This document shows positions 15,740 to 23,499 of a stretch of DNA of 64,000 nt, piece by piece. The notes under the pieces are model-generated. The model had not been told where the DNA came from, made no database searches, and worked only from the letters and a program-made list of their open reading frames with translations. The translations under genes and the position numbers were made by a program. The DNA lies in the NCBI GenBank assembly GCA_937925715.1, contig CALAMG010000038.1, positions 1 through 64,000 of the forward strand, given 5' to 3'. Positions within the stretch are counted from its first letter, which is position 1. Each line of letters opens with the position of its first letter. Source of the DNA: an uncultured Collinsella sp. Lineage in GTDB: Bacteria > Actinomycetota > Coriobacteriia > Coriobacteriales > Coriobacteriaceae.

Positions 15740-16303
15740 TCACGACCCCTCCTTTGAGTTCGTTGTCTGCGGGGTCAGGCGGACCACACGCAGGCAACAC
15801 GAAGTATCGCCAGCATCCGCGGCAACCGTCACCATATCGACCCAGCCGCGTCCGTCACGCACGATGGCGCCCCACACGTTGCCCTTGATGTCGAGATAGC
15901 CGCTCAGAGCAAGTTGCGCCGTGGGCACCTCGCGATAGGCACGCAGCATATCCGCCGCCGCCTCGGTCATCGGTCGGCACTCGGACCATGCAAGCCGGAC
16001 CGCAATCGCGTTGCCCTCAGGCGAATCCGTCGCAGTGCCAGACCGCTTGTCGAGCGTCCGCAGAAAGGTTTGCGCCGTGACAGCGACATCCGAATCGTCC
16101 ACATCTCGCATCTCATCTTTTTGAGACGCCACCGCCGAATCTGAGCCCAAATCGGAGGCGGTCCCAGGACGCTGCTGCCGCGCGGCGTTAAGCCCCCAAA
16201 GCACCGCCGCTATCGCCACGGTCAGGCAAGCAAACACCAGCAGCACCCCGATGGGGCGCTCGCCCTCTACAGGCTGTTGATGCCCTCGCTGATAGCGTTC
16301 CAT
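15740..16303 (-). CDS. membrane-anchored protein of the Tad operon
   Basis: The 187-residue protein has one N-terminal membrane helix (about 18-40, IGVLLVFACLTVAIAAVLWG) and a polar outside domain ending with two adjacent cysteines (TSCCLRV). I find no named family. It overlaps the flp gene by 37 bases at its start. A GTG within GVLLV is a possible shorter start but would truncate the helix. Position between flp and tadE suggests a pilus-assembly role. Confidence 0.65.
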   Translation of the reverse strand: MERYQRGHQQPVEGERPIGVLLVFACLTVAIAAVLWGLNAARQQRPGTASDLGSDSAVASQKDEMRDVDDSDVAVTAQTFLRTLDKRSGTATDSPEGNAIAVRLAWSECRPMTEAAADMLRAYREVPTAQLALSGYLDIKGNVWGAIVRDGRGWVDMVTVAADAGDTSCCLRVVRLTPQTTNSKEGS

Positions 16304-16500
16304 AGATCTTGGACCTTGCCCTTAAATGCGACGATGGCGATAATCGCGATCACCACGAGCACGCCGACCAAGATGGCATACTCGGTGGTACCCTGTGCAC
16401 TCTCCTCCTGCAATAGTTCCTTGGCGCGCTGACGAACATGTGCCGCCCGGCAAAACGCCCAGCCCTGGACCTTGCCAGCAGCGTCAGTCATCGTGTTCAT
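16267..16500 (-). CDS. flp: Flp family type IVb pilin
   Basis: This is the major subunit of the Tad pilus. The 77-residue preprotein has a 35-37 residue leader, long for Flp, ending ELLQEESAQG. The helix TTEYAILVGVLVVIAIIAIV follows, and a short amphipathic tail (KGKVQDLWNAISEGINSL) completes it. The Glu-Tyr pair (40-41) is the Flp hallmark. Cleavage after Ala35 would put Glu at +5 as in type IV pilins. It lies directly downstream of tadC. Confidence 0.92.
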   Translation of the reverse strand: MNTMTDAAGKVQGWAFCRAAHVRQRAKELLQEESAQGTTEYAILVGVLVVIAIIAIVAFKGKVQDLWNAISEGINSL

Positions 16501-16510
16501 GTATTCCTCC

Positions 16511-17152
16511 CTACATCATCCCGCCTGCTCCCAGCAGCGGGCCCAATATGGACAGAAGCAACGCCGGCAAGATGAGCGTGCCGGTGGGAATCAGCAGCTT
16601 GACGGGTGCACGCTCGATCTCGCGCTCGACCGCGGCGCGATGAGCCGCACGGATCTCGCGACTTTGAGCGGCCAGCGTCTCGGCAAGTGGGGCACCCAGG
16701 GCGAGCGCCTGCCCCACCGTGATGGCAAAGGTCTCGAGCGCTCGCACGTCCAGGTCGCGCGCGGCGGCCAACAACTCGTCCTCACGCGTGTCCACGCCCA
16801 CTTGCCACGCCATGCAGGCCCGCTCAAGGCGAAGAGCCAGCACTGACCGGCGGTTGGCGCAGAAAATCTCAAGCGCCGCATCAAACGAAAGACCGGCCGA
16901 AAGACCCAAGCGCACAACATCGATCATCTCGGACACTTCGCCGAGCGAAACTCGCGCCGGGCCGCCCGCTCCAACCGCGCCCTTCACTCGCGCGGTCAGG
17001 GCATCGACCACCGAGCGACCCGCGGCAGCGACCAGCACCGCCTCGCGCTTGCAGGCCCCTGCGATCTCGCGCGCATCCGCCCGATCCAAACCCGTCGCGA
17101 CAAATACACTCAGGGCACACAGGCAAGCCACAACTGCAACCGGGGCGCTCAT
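16511..17152 (-). CDS. tadC: TadC-like inner membrane platform protein
   Basis: The 213-residue protein has the T2SSF (GspF-like) domain that forms the membrane platform for pilus extension. An N-terminal helix, a cytoplasmic four-helix domain (containing VRLGLSAGLSFDAALE and ALALGAPLAETLAAQ) and a C-terminal pair of hydrophobic segments are visible. The ATG overlaps the tadB stop (ATGA). Confidence 0.88.
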   Translation of the reverse strand: MSAPVAVVACLCALSVFVATGLDRADAREIAGACKREAVLVAAAGRSVVDALTARVKGAVGAGGPARVSLGEVSEMIDVVRLGLSAGLSFDAALEIFCANRRSVLALRLERACMAWQVGVDTREDELLAAARDLDVRALETFAITVGQALALGAPLAETLAAQSREIRAAHRAAVEREIERAPVKLLIPTGTLILPALLLSILGPLLGAGGMM

Positions 17153-18075
17153 AGCTCCACCCGCATAATGCGCCGGATAACCACCAGGGCAACGACGTTG
17201 AGGGCTAGACCCAGCACCACAGCGCCCGCACCGGCAGGCGTCGCAAGACCGCGACGAAAATCTGCCGAAAGCAGCGCCAACACCGCGCACATGCCCGCCG
17301 GCATCGCCGCGACCATGTGTGCCGACATACGCGCCTGTGACGTCTTAACATCCAGGCGGCGCTTGAGCTCAATGCGCTCCCCTACCATGCTCGACGCCTC
17401 GGACAGCAAGTCGGCAAGCGGAGCGCCGGTGCGCTGTGACACCTTAAGCGCCAAGGTCACAAGCGAAAGACCGGGGGCGTCGATGCGCACGAGCAAGTCA
17501 TCGAGCGCGTCGGTCGCCGAGATACCGCAATCGATCGCCGCCGCCACCCGCAAAAACTCGGTATGCACCGGTTCTTGCGCATGAGCGCCCACAAAGCGCA
17601 TGCCCTGGGCCAGCGAATGTCCCGAGGCAAGCGACATGGAAAGTGCGGTAAACGCCTCGGGCATGGCCTCTTCTGCATCGTGTTGCTCGCGCCGGCTCTC
17701 AAAGCCATCCCGAGCGGCGCCAGCGGCAATCGGAGCAACAAGTCCCAAGGCAAACCCGAGGGGCGATAACGACACCATCGTTAGTAAAACGCAGCAGACA
17801 CCGCTCGATAGCAGCAGAAACGCCAAACGCCCCGAAGCATCCTCGATCACGAGGCCAAGGCGACGCGCCGGAGCCAGCGATGCCCACGAACGGGCAATCT
17901 TTTTCAGCAGATCGTTTTCCACCAGCTCACGCGGCAGATTCTCTGCCACCGTCTCGAACGCCTGACGCGCCAGCTCCGCCGGCGGCACCTGCGGCACACG
18001 AGGTTCCGCCCCGCACGCCGTCGCGACAGAAAACCCTGCCAAACCCCCTACGACGAGGGGCACAGCGACCTCCAT
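17149..18075 (-). CDS. tadB: TadB-like inner membrane platform protein
   Basis: This second GspF-like protein (308 residues) pairs with TadC. Two central membrane helices (about 85-120), the T2SSF helical bundle (FTALSMSLASGHSLAQGMRF, then LALKVSQRTGAPLADLLSEA) and a C-terminal helix pair are present. The start at 18075 overlaps tadA by 28 bases and follows GAGGAGGTGG. Confidence 0.9.
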   Translation of the reverse strand: MEVAVPLVVGGLAGFSVATACGAEPRVPQVPPAELARQAFETVAENLPRELVENDLLKKIARSWASLAPARRLGLVIEDASGRLAFLLLSSGVCCVLLTMVSLSPLGFALGLVAPIAAGAARDGFESRREQHDAEEAMPEAFTALSMSLASGHSLAQGMRFVGAHAQEPVHTEFLRVAAAIDCGISATDALDDLLVRIDAPGLSLVTLALKVSQRTGAPLADLLSEASSMVGERIELKRRLDVKTSQARMSAHMVAAMPAGMCAVLALLSADFRRGLATPAGAGAVVLGLALNVVALVVIRRIMRVEL

Positions 18076-19376
18076 TCGTCCACCTCCTCTTGTGTGAGCG
18101 TCCCCGACCGCAGGCCTTCTGCGATAAACGGCGGCTCGCGGTCAAGCGTCCAGGTGCGCTCGGCGGCATCGAAAGTCACATAGCGCTCGAGCTCTACGCC
18201 GCCCGACGCGGCGCGACGCACCCCCGAATACGAGGAGACGAAGCGCCTGCCATCGGCGTGGCGCTCGGACATCACGATGCCGTCGAGCGCCATGGCAATC
18301 TGCTCCTCGATGAGCTCGCTCGGCAGATCGATGCCATAACGTGCAAGCAACGTCAGACGCACCACGGTCTCCTGCTCGGAACCCGCATGAAGCGTGGTGA
18401 GCGACCCGTCGTGGCCCGTGTTCATGGCCTGCAACATGTCGCAGCACTCGGCACCGCGCACCTCGCCCACCACGATGCGGTCGGGGCGCATGCGCAGGGC
18501 ATTGGTCACCAGGTCGCGGATCGTCACCGCGCCCTCGCCCTCAATTGAAGCCTCGCGCGCCTCTAGACGCACCACGTGCGGATGATGCGCAAACTTGAGC
18601 TCGGCAGAGTCCTCGATCGTCACGATGCGCTCGCCGGTGGAAATCTCACATGACAACGCGTTGAGCAGGGTGGTCTTACCAGATCCCGTGCCTCCCGCAA
18701 CCGCCAGGTCCTGTCGCAGCGACACCGCGCACGACAACAGCTGCGCATACCAAAGCGGCAGCGACCCCAGCCCCACAAGCTCGTCCAGCGAGCAGATGCG
18801 GTCCGAGAACTTTCGGATGGTGAGAATCGGTCCGTCAATCGCCACAGGCGGAATCACCGCGTTGACGCGATAGCCCGTTTTGAGGCGGGCGTTGACGATG
18901 GGGCTGCGCTCGTCGATACGGCGGCCAAGTGGCGAGATGATGCGGTCGATAAGCACACGGATCTGCTCATCATCCTCAAACGCATGCTCGATGGGGTGCA
19001 AGACGCCGCCGCGTTCAAAGAAAGCCGAGCGGCAGCCGTTAATCATGATCTCGGTAACGGTGTCGTCCTCGATGAGCGGCTGCAACGGCCCCAAGCCCAC
19101 CACGTCATCCAAAATCTCGTCGATGATGGTCTCGCGCTCGGACGTCGCGAGATCAGTCGGCTCCTCAACATTGAGCGCCGCCTCCACCGCGGGACGCAAT
19201 TCCGAGCGGGCAAGTGCCGGGTCGATATAGGCGCTGATACGCGCCACTTCGTCGTAACCCATGCGGTCCATCACGGCGCGCTTGGTGCGTCGTTTCACCG
19301 CACGGCGACGCCCCGCATCCACAGGCGCTGCCGCCGCTGCAGCGCCGGCAGCCTTAATCCTCGTTTGCAGGCTCAT
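18048..19376 (-). CDS. tadA: TadA/CpaF secretion ATPase
   Basis: This hexameric ATPase powers Flp pilus assembly from the cytoplasm. The 442-residue protein has the N-terminal helical domain, Walker A GGTGSGKTT (228-236), the Asp box region IVTIEDSAEL, Walker B/His-box region RIVVGEVRGAE, and TGHDGSLTTLHA. The length is normal. It overlaps tadZ (ATGA) and tadB, so it is translationally coupled on both sides. Confidence 0.96.
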   Translation of the reverse strand: MSLQTRIKAAGAAAAAAPVDAGRRRAVKRRTKRAVMDRMGYDEVARISAYIDPALARSELRPAVEAALNVEEPTDLATSERETIIDEILDDVVGLGPLQPLIEDDTVTEIMINGCRSAFFERGGVLHPIEHAFEDDEQIRVLIDRIISPLGRRIDERSPIVNARLKTGYRVNAVIPPVAIDGPILTIRKFSDRICSLDELVGLGSLPLWYAQLLSCAVSLRQDLAVAGGTGSGKTTLLNALSCEISTGERIVTIEDSAELKFAHHPHVVRLEAREASIEGEGAVTIRDLVTNALRMRPDRIVVGEVRGAECCDMLQAMNTGHDGSLTTLHAGSEQETVVRLTLLARYGIDLPSELIEEQIAMALDGIVMSERHADGRRFVSSYSGVRRAASGGVELERYVTFDAAERTWTLDREPPFIAEGLRSGTLTQEEVDEWRSLCPSS

Positions 19377-21022
19377 CGCTGATCACCCTCGCGCGACCAG
19401 GGAAGGCGGATACGCGGACGCTCGGTACGCGTTGCACGGTCGGCGACCATATCGCTCCAAGGGCCGACGGCACACCCCAGTTCCACGAGCATCTCGCGCG
19501 TGGCCTCGCGCACGCTGGTCGCAAAAGCGCTGGTCTGCCCCACTGCCTCGTCAGCGCGCCCAAACGCCATGAGCGCGGCGAGATCCTGCCCGCCATCGGC
19601 GATACGAATCTTGGAGCTCAACGCGCAGGCAATCTCAAAGCGCATGGCGACGTCCTCGTCTGCCCCGCGCGCACCGAACCGGTTGAACACGGCGCTCATG
19701 CGCGTGCGCGGCACACCTACTCGACTTGCCAGTTCAATGACGCGCGATGCCGATGTCGCGGACGACACCGCCGCATCGCCAACGACCAGGCAACGGTCGC
19801 TCGCCGCCACCGCAGCCGCCACGGCGTCGCCCCAAAAGACCGAGGTATCGATAAAGACCACGTCGGATTCGCGACGCAGGACATCGAGCAGTAGCTCCAC
19901 CGGACATGCCATGAGCTCGGCTTGCTCGGGCGCCGCGACGGGACCCCAGAGCGTAACGCCCGGCGCCACGCGCATCGATGCGGCCACGATATCCGGCTCG
20001 GCAAGCGCGCCCGCCACCGACGGCTCGATAAGTGCCGCCATATCGCGCGGAGCATCGACGCCTAACAAGTCGTAAAGGTTTCCAAACATCAGGTCCAGGT
20101 CGAGCACGGCGGCACGCAAGCCCAACAGCGACGATGTGTGTGCCATGGTGGCAATGATCGTCGACTTGCCGCAACCGCCTGAACCCGAAATAGCGCAGAT
20201 GACCGGAGCTCGATGCTGCGGAGCGGCAGCGTCTGCCGGCGGCATCGGAGGCGGCGGGGCGGGCGTCGGTGACAGCGTCCCCGTCTCCCCCGCCGCAACC
20301 ACACGCTGCGTCCAAGCCGGCATGGCAGCTTGTTCGGTCTGCGAGGCAGGCTCGTTCTGTGCAATCTGCTCATGCTGCATCAGCGACAACTCGCCGCACC
20401 CGGCAAAGCCCTCAACTTCGTCGAGTTCATCCGCCAGATTCACGCCGTGCACGTATCCCATATCTACAGCCGGGGAGTCGCCAGCATGCTGCGCCGGCTC
20501 TCCAGCGTCATCGTATACAAGGGGGTTCCGGGGGCGCCGACCATGCTCGGCTTCCGCTTTTCCATAATCATCAACACGCGGGCCTCTTGTAGCGCGAGGC
20601 GCCCCGGGTTCCCTATCAACAAAAGCATCGGGCTCAATCGTCATGCGCCGATCGGAATCAACCGCTCCCTCGCCCGCGCGCCCGTTGCCGCATATACTGT
20701 GCGCAGCGATGACCTCGGTCGCCCCTGCGCGAAACAGCCCCTCGATATCCGACGGATCGAGTGCTTCTATCAACACGACCACGCGACTCACGCGGCCTTC
20801 GGCCGTCAGGCGCGCAACAGTCTTGCGCACATCTTCGGTATCAAACAGAGACGCCGCGATGATGGCAGCCCCGCGGCGCGACGGAAACGCCCGAGCCATG
20901 GAAACCAGCCCGTCCAGGTCACCTACGCGAAGCACCTGTGCACCCGCATCACGGCCCTCGACTTCCCGCTGCAACAGCCCGTAATCGCCGCACGCGCAGC
21001 ACGCAAGCCAGATCGCCTTCAT
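19373..21022 (-). CDS. tadZ: TadZ/CpaE-like pilus localisation ATPase
   Basis: The 549-residue protein has an N-terminal pseudo-receiver domain (about 1-110, with LFRAGATEVI). A long low-complexity linker follows (about 115-270, including a Pro run). The C-terminal part is a MinD/ParA-like ATPase with the deviant Walker A GSGGCGKST (280-288). TadZ sets the polar position of Tad machines in other bacteria. Either GTG at 21025 or ATG at 21022 may start it; both follow GGAGG. Confidence 0.85.
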   Translation of the reverse strand: MKAIWLACCACGDYGLLQREVEGRDAGAQVLRVGDLDGLVSMARAFPSRRGAAIIAASLFDTEDVRKTVARLTAEGRVSRVVVLIEALDPSDIEGLFRAGATEVIAAHSICGNGRAGEGAVDSDRRMTIEPDAFVDREPGAPRATRGPRVDDYGKAEAEHGRRPRNPLVYDDAGEPAQHAGDSPAVDMGYVHGVNLADELDEVEGFAGCGELSLMQHEQIAQNEPASQTEQAAMPAWTQRVVAAGETGTLSPTPAPPPPMPPADAAAPQHRAPVICAISGSGGCGKSTIIATMAHTSSLLGLRAAVLDLDLMFGNLYDLLGVDAPRDMAALIEPSVAGALAEPDIVAASMRVAPGVTLWGPVAAPEQAELMACPVELLLDVLRRESDVVFIDTSVFWGDAVAAAVAASDRCLVVGDAAVSSATSASRVIELASRVGVPRTRMSAVFNRFGARGADEDVAMRFEIACALSSKIRIADGGQDLAALMAFGRADEAVGQTSAFATSVREATREMLVELGCAVGPWSDMVADRATRTERPRIRLPWSREGDQR

Positions 21023-21681
21023 CACTTGTCGCCTCCGCTCTTTTTGCCGCGCGCCGTGGCGGGAATCGTCAAGCTGACCGTTCCCTTGCCCGAGGCTCCC
21101 AGCAGTTCCTTGACGTCTTCGGGGTCAGCCGCCAGCGTCACCCATTCGATCTTGCCCTCGCGCGTGGCACCGGAATCCTCACTGGTATCGATCACGTACG
21201 CGCCGCACAGTCGATCGGTTACGCCGTCTTTTTGCACATACACATCCACGTAGCTGCCCACGCCCGTGGCGCCGCCGACCGAGTGCTCGGCATCGACCGC
21301 CACCGAAACGGCGACTTTGCCCTTAGGCACCTCGAGCTTGTGGCTCTCGGCCTTGGTGTAGACATTGCAGATCACGGCGTTTTTGGGAATACGCGAAGTC
21401 GTCACGTCGCCGCGCACCTGGCGCAGCTCGGTCGCCGCGTCACGCGGCAGCAGACTCGTCAGCCATTCTTGGGTTATGACATTGGTCTCATCGAGGGTCT
21501 CGCCCACATCGATATCACGCGCCGCGACGCATACCTCGACGCGATCGCCACCGTACTTGGCCAAGGTCTCAGCCTGGACCTGTTCGGCTTGCGAGCGGAT
21601 CGACGAGCCGTAAACCATGCAGAGCAGAGCAGCGAGCACGCCCGCGACCAGACTGATGGCGATGCGCTTGCTCTTGTTCAC
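21022..21681 (-). CDS. cpaB: CpaB/RcpC-like pilus assembly protein
   Basis: This 219-residue membrane-anchored protein has an N-terminal helix (about 5-25) and a SAF domain (VEVCVAARDIDVGETL), as in CpaB/RcpC. In Gram-negatives RcpC works with a secretin; here no secretin gene is present, as expected for a monoderm. The GTG at 21681 is preferred because AGAGGAG sits before it. It is the first gene of the Tad operon. Confidence 0.88.
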   Translation of the reverse strand: MNKSKRIAISLVAGVLAALLCMVYGSSIRSQAEQVQAETLAKYGGDRVEVCVAARDIDVGETLDETNVITQEWLTSLLPRDAATELRQVRGDVTTSRIPKNAVICNVYTKAESHKLEVPKGKVAVSVAVDAEHSVGGATGVGSYVDVYVQKDGVTDRLCGAYVIDTSEDSGATREGKIEWVTLAADPEDVKELLGASGKGTVSLTIPATARGKKSGGDK

Positions 21682-21790
21682 GGCCGCTCCTCTCATGGCA
21701 GTGCCGGGCGGATGCCCGTACCACCATTGTCTGGGCGGTCAGAGCGCAAAGCAGCGCAATCGCGATCTTGGTTTTCGATGTCAAACCAAT

Positions 21791-21801
21791 CGCTGACCAA
21801 A
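21791..21801 (-). promoter_or_regulatory. TTTGGTCAGCG box upstream of the Tad operon
   Basis: On the minus strand TTTGGTCAGCG lies about 110 bases before cpaB. The same 11-mer precedes the AbiEi-like gene (54569-54579), and partial copies (TGGTCAGC) lie beside both. It may be a regulator site. No clear -10 was found. Confidence 0.3.
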
Positions 21802-21881
21802 AGCTGACCAGCCCGTCAAGCTCGTGGCAAGGTTTTGGCCAGCACGTCAGCAAACTGCATGTTTCGAGGCTTTTCCGCAGC

Positions 21882-21918
21882 AAAAAAGCCGTCTCCCGAA
21901 CAGTTGGAAGACGGCTGT
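21882..21918 (-). terminator. terminator of rsgA
   Basis: AGCCGTCT (21887-21894) pairs with AGACGGCT (21909-21916). On the minus strand TTTTTTG follows. Confidence 0.85.
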
Positions 21919-21933
21919 CATAGGAAAAATCAA

Positions 21934-23118
21934 TTACAGATGGACATCGGGATCGAGCATTTGAGCACTCACGCGCATGGATGACGCCAGGTTTTGGAAC
22001 GTTTCCAAACGCAGGCTGTCGATCTGCCCGGCGTCCTCGGCCTCGCGAACAGCGCAACCCGGCTCATGGGTATGCGTGCAATCGCCAAACCGGCACGCGC
22101 GCGATGCCTCGACAATCTCGGGGAAGGCGCGCGCCAGACCCCGCTCGTGACCCACGAGCGGTAGACTGCGCAGGCCCGGGGCATCGGCGATCACGCCGGC
22201 GTCGCCCGGCAGCGCCACCATCACGCGCGCGACGGTAGTGTGACGGCCCTGGTCGTCGCGTTCGCGCACACCGCCGGTCGCCAACGTATCGTGGCCCAGC
22301 AGCGCATTGAGCAGCGTCGACTTGCCGGCGCCCGACTCGCCCAGAATCATGGCGCAGCTCCCGGTAGGCACGCAGGCACGGACCTCGTCCAGGCCGCGGC
22401 CCTCGGCAGAGGACGTCACGATCACGCGCACGTCCGGACCCACCAGGCGGCGCACGCGGTCCAGATCGCGCTCGAGCTCCTCGGCATCGCAGCGATCAGC
22501 TTTGGTGAGTACCACCACCGGCTCGGCATCGCAGTCGAGCGCCAACACCAGCGAGCGCGCCACGCGGTCGAGCAGCACCTCACCGGCACCGAGCGCCTGC
22601 ACGATTAGCACGCTATCCACGTTGGAGCAGAGCACCTGACGCTCTCCGCGGGCACGGCCGCGCCAACGCTCAAAGCTCGTACGGCGCGGCAGAACGCACT
22701 CAATCACGCCCATATCGTGCCCGGGAGCGCGGCGCACCGCCACACGGTCGCCCACGGCGGGCAGCAGGACCTCGTCCTCGCCGCGCGACTTAGCAAACCC
22801 CACGGCATGCTCGGCGCGGAAGGTATCGTTGGCAGTCGCCACCAGCGGAAACCCGCGATCCAAGCGCACCACGGCGCCAAGCTGCATCTGCTCGGGTTCC
22901 TCGGCATGTGCGCAAAAATCGTCAAAGGCAGTCTGCTGGGCTTCATCGACCGGCAGGTCATCAAACGCCGGAACGTCCTGCAGCGCGTCGAGTCCCGGCA
23001 CGCTTGCCAGCAGCTCCTCGGCAGACGCGGGGGCCTCGGTCGCAAGCTTCCGACGACGATCGCGCTTAGCCCGCGCCCCCGTCGTCTTTTTCTTCGCTTT
23101 AGCCTTAGCCTTGCCCAC
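21934..23118 (-). CDS. rsgA: ribosome small subunit-dependent GTPase A
   Basis: RsgA is a circularly permuted GTPase that checks late 30S subunit maturation. In the 394-residue protein the motifs come in permuted order: TKAD (205-208), then GESGAGKST (260-268), then DAPG (312-315). The C-terminal zinc knuckle has CRFGDC and EPGC. The N-terminus has an unusual Lys-rich stretch (GKAKAKAKKKTTGARAKRD) before the OB domain. I take GTG at 23118 after GGGAGGCG; the region further upstream belongs to the tandem RNA elements. Confidence 0.93.
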   Translation of the reverse strand: MGKAKAKAKKKTTGARAKRDRRRKLATEAPASAEELLASVPGLDALQDVPAFDDLPVDEAQQTAFDDFCAHAEEPEQMQLGAVVRLDRGFPLVATANDTFRAEHAVGFAKSRGEDEVLLPAVGDRVAVRRAPGHDMGVIECVLPRRTSFERWRGRARGERQVLCSNVDSVLIVQALGAGEVLLDRVARSLVLALDCDAEPVVVLTKADRCDAEELERDLDRVRRLVGPDVRVIVTSSAEGRGLDEVRACVPTGSCAMILGESGAGKSTLLNALLGHDTLATGGVRERDDQGRHTTVARVMVALPGDAGVIADAPGLRSLPLVGHERGLARAFPEIVEASRACRFGDCTHTHEPGCAVREAEDAGQIDSLRLETFQNLASSMRVSAQMLDPDVHL

Positions 23119-23164
23119 AAGCGCCTCCCAGCACCATAAATCACAACTGAGCAGGTATTTTAAA

Positions 23165-23265
23165 TCAAAAAGAGCTGGCCGGGCAAAGCTCGACCAGCTC
23201 ACAATCTTTCCCTCAGCCCTTTTCATCCGCACGGGAGAAAAGCCAGCAAGGATACCGCAGGGCCC
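23165..23265 (-). ncRNA. tandem structured RNA unit 1 with terminator
   Basis: On the minus strand this holds about 60 bases beginning GGGCCCTGCGGTATCCTTGC. They are nearly identical to unit 2 and end in the hairpin GAGCTGG/CCAGCTC (23172-23200) plus TTTTTGATTT, which looks like a terminator. It lies just ahead of rsgA, so it may be a regulatory leader. The family is not identified. Confidence 0.5.
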
Positions 23266-23305
23266 GCCCGCCGGGAGGGGTTTCCTAAGGGCACATCCTT
23301 TATTC

Positions 23306-23487
23306 AAAACGAGCGGCCGAGCAATTGCTCGGCCGCTCACCTTCTTTCCCTCAGCCCTTTTTCATCCGCGCGGGAGTAAAGCCAGCAAGGATACCGTAGG
23401 GCCCACCCCGAGAGTGTTTTCTTCTGAGCGATCCCGCAGCGCGAAGCGCGAGGACCAGCGAAGAAGAAAACACGCAGGGGCGGGCCC
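23306..23487 (-). ncRNA. tandem structured RNA unit 2 with long hairpin
   Basis: The conserved 60-base core (23343-23404) is followed on the minus strand by a perfect 28-bp palindrome (23311-23338). It is preceded by a long hairpin: GGGGCGGGCCC pairs with GGGCCCACCCC (one mismatch), with an inner 12-bp stem GTGTTTTCTTCT/AGAAGAAAACAC (23414-23472). The layout matches unit 1, spaced 138 bp. These units fill the 381-bp gap between rsgA and the ATPase gene. Confidence 0.5.
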
Positions 23488-23499
23488 GGACAGGTTAAC

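Noticed and set aside
23119..23499. Possible TPP or cobalamin riboswitch
   Set aside because: I could not find the conserved boxes of either class (for TPP, CTGAGA plus ACCTGATCTGG-like; for cobalamin, GCCACTG).
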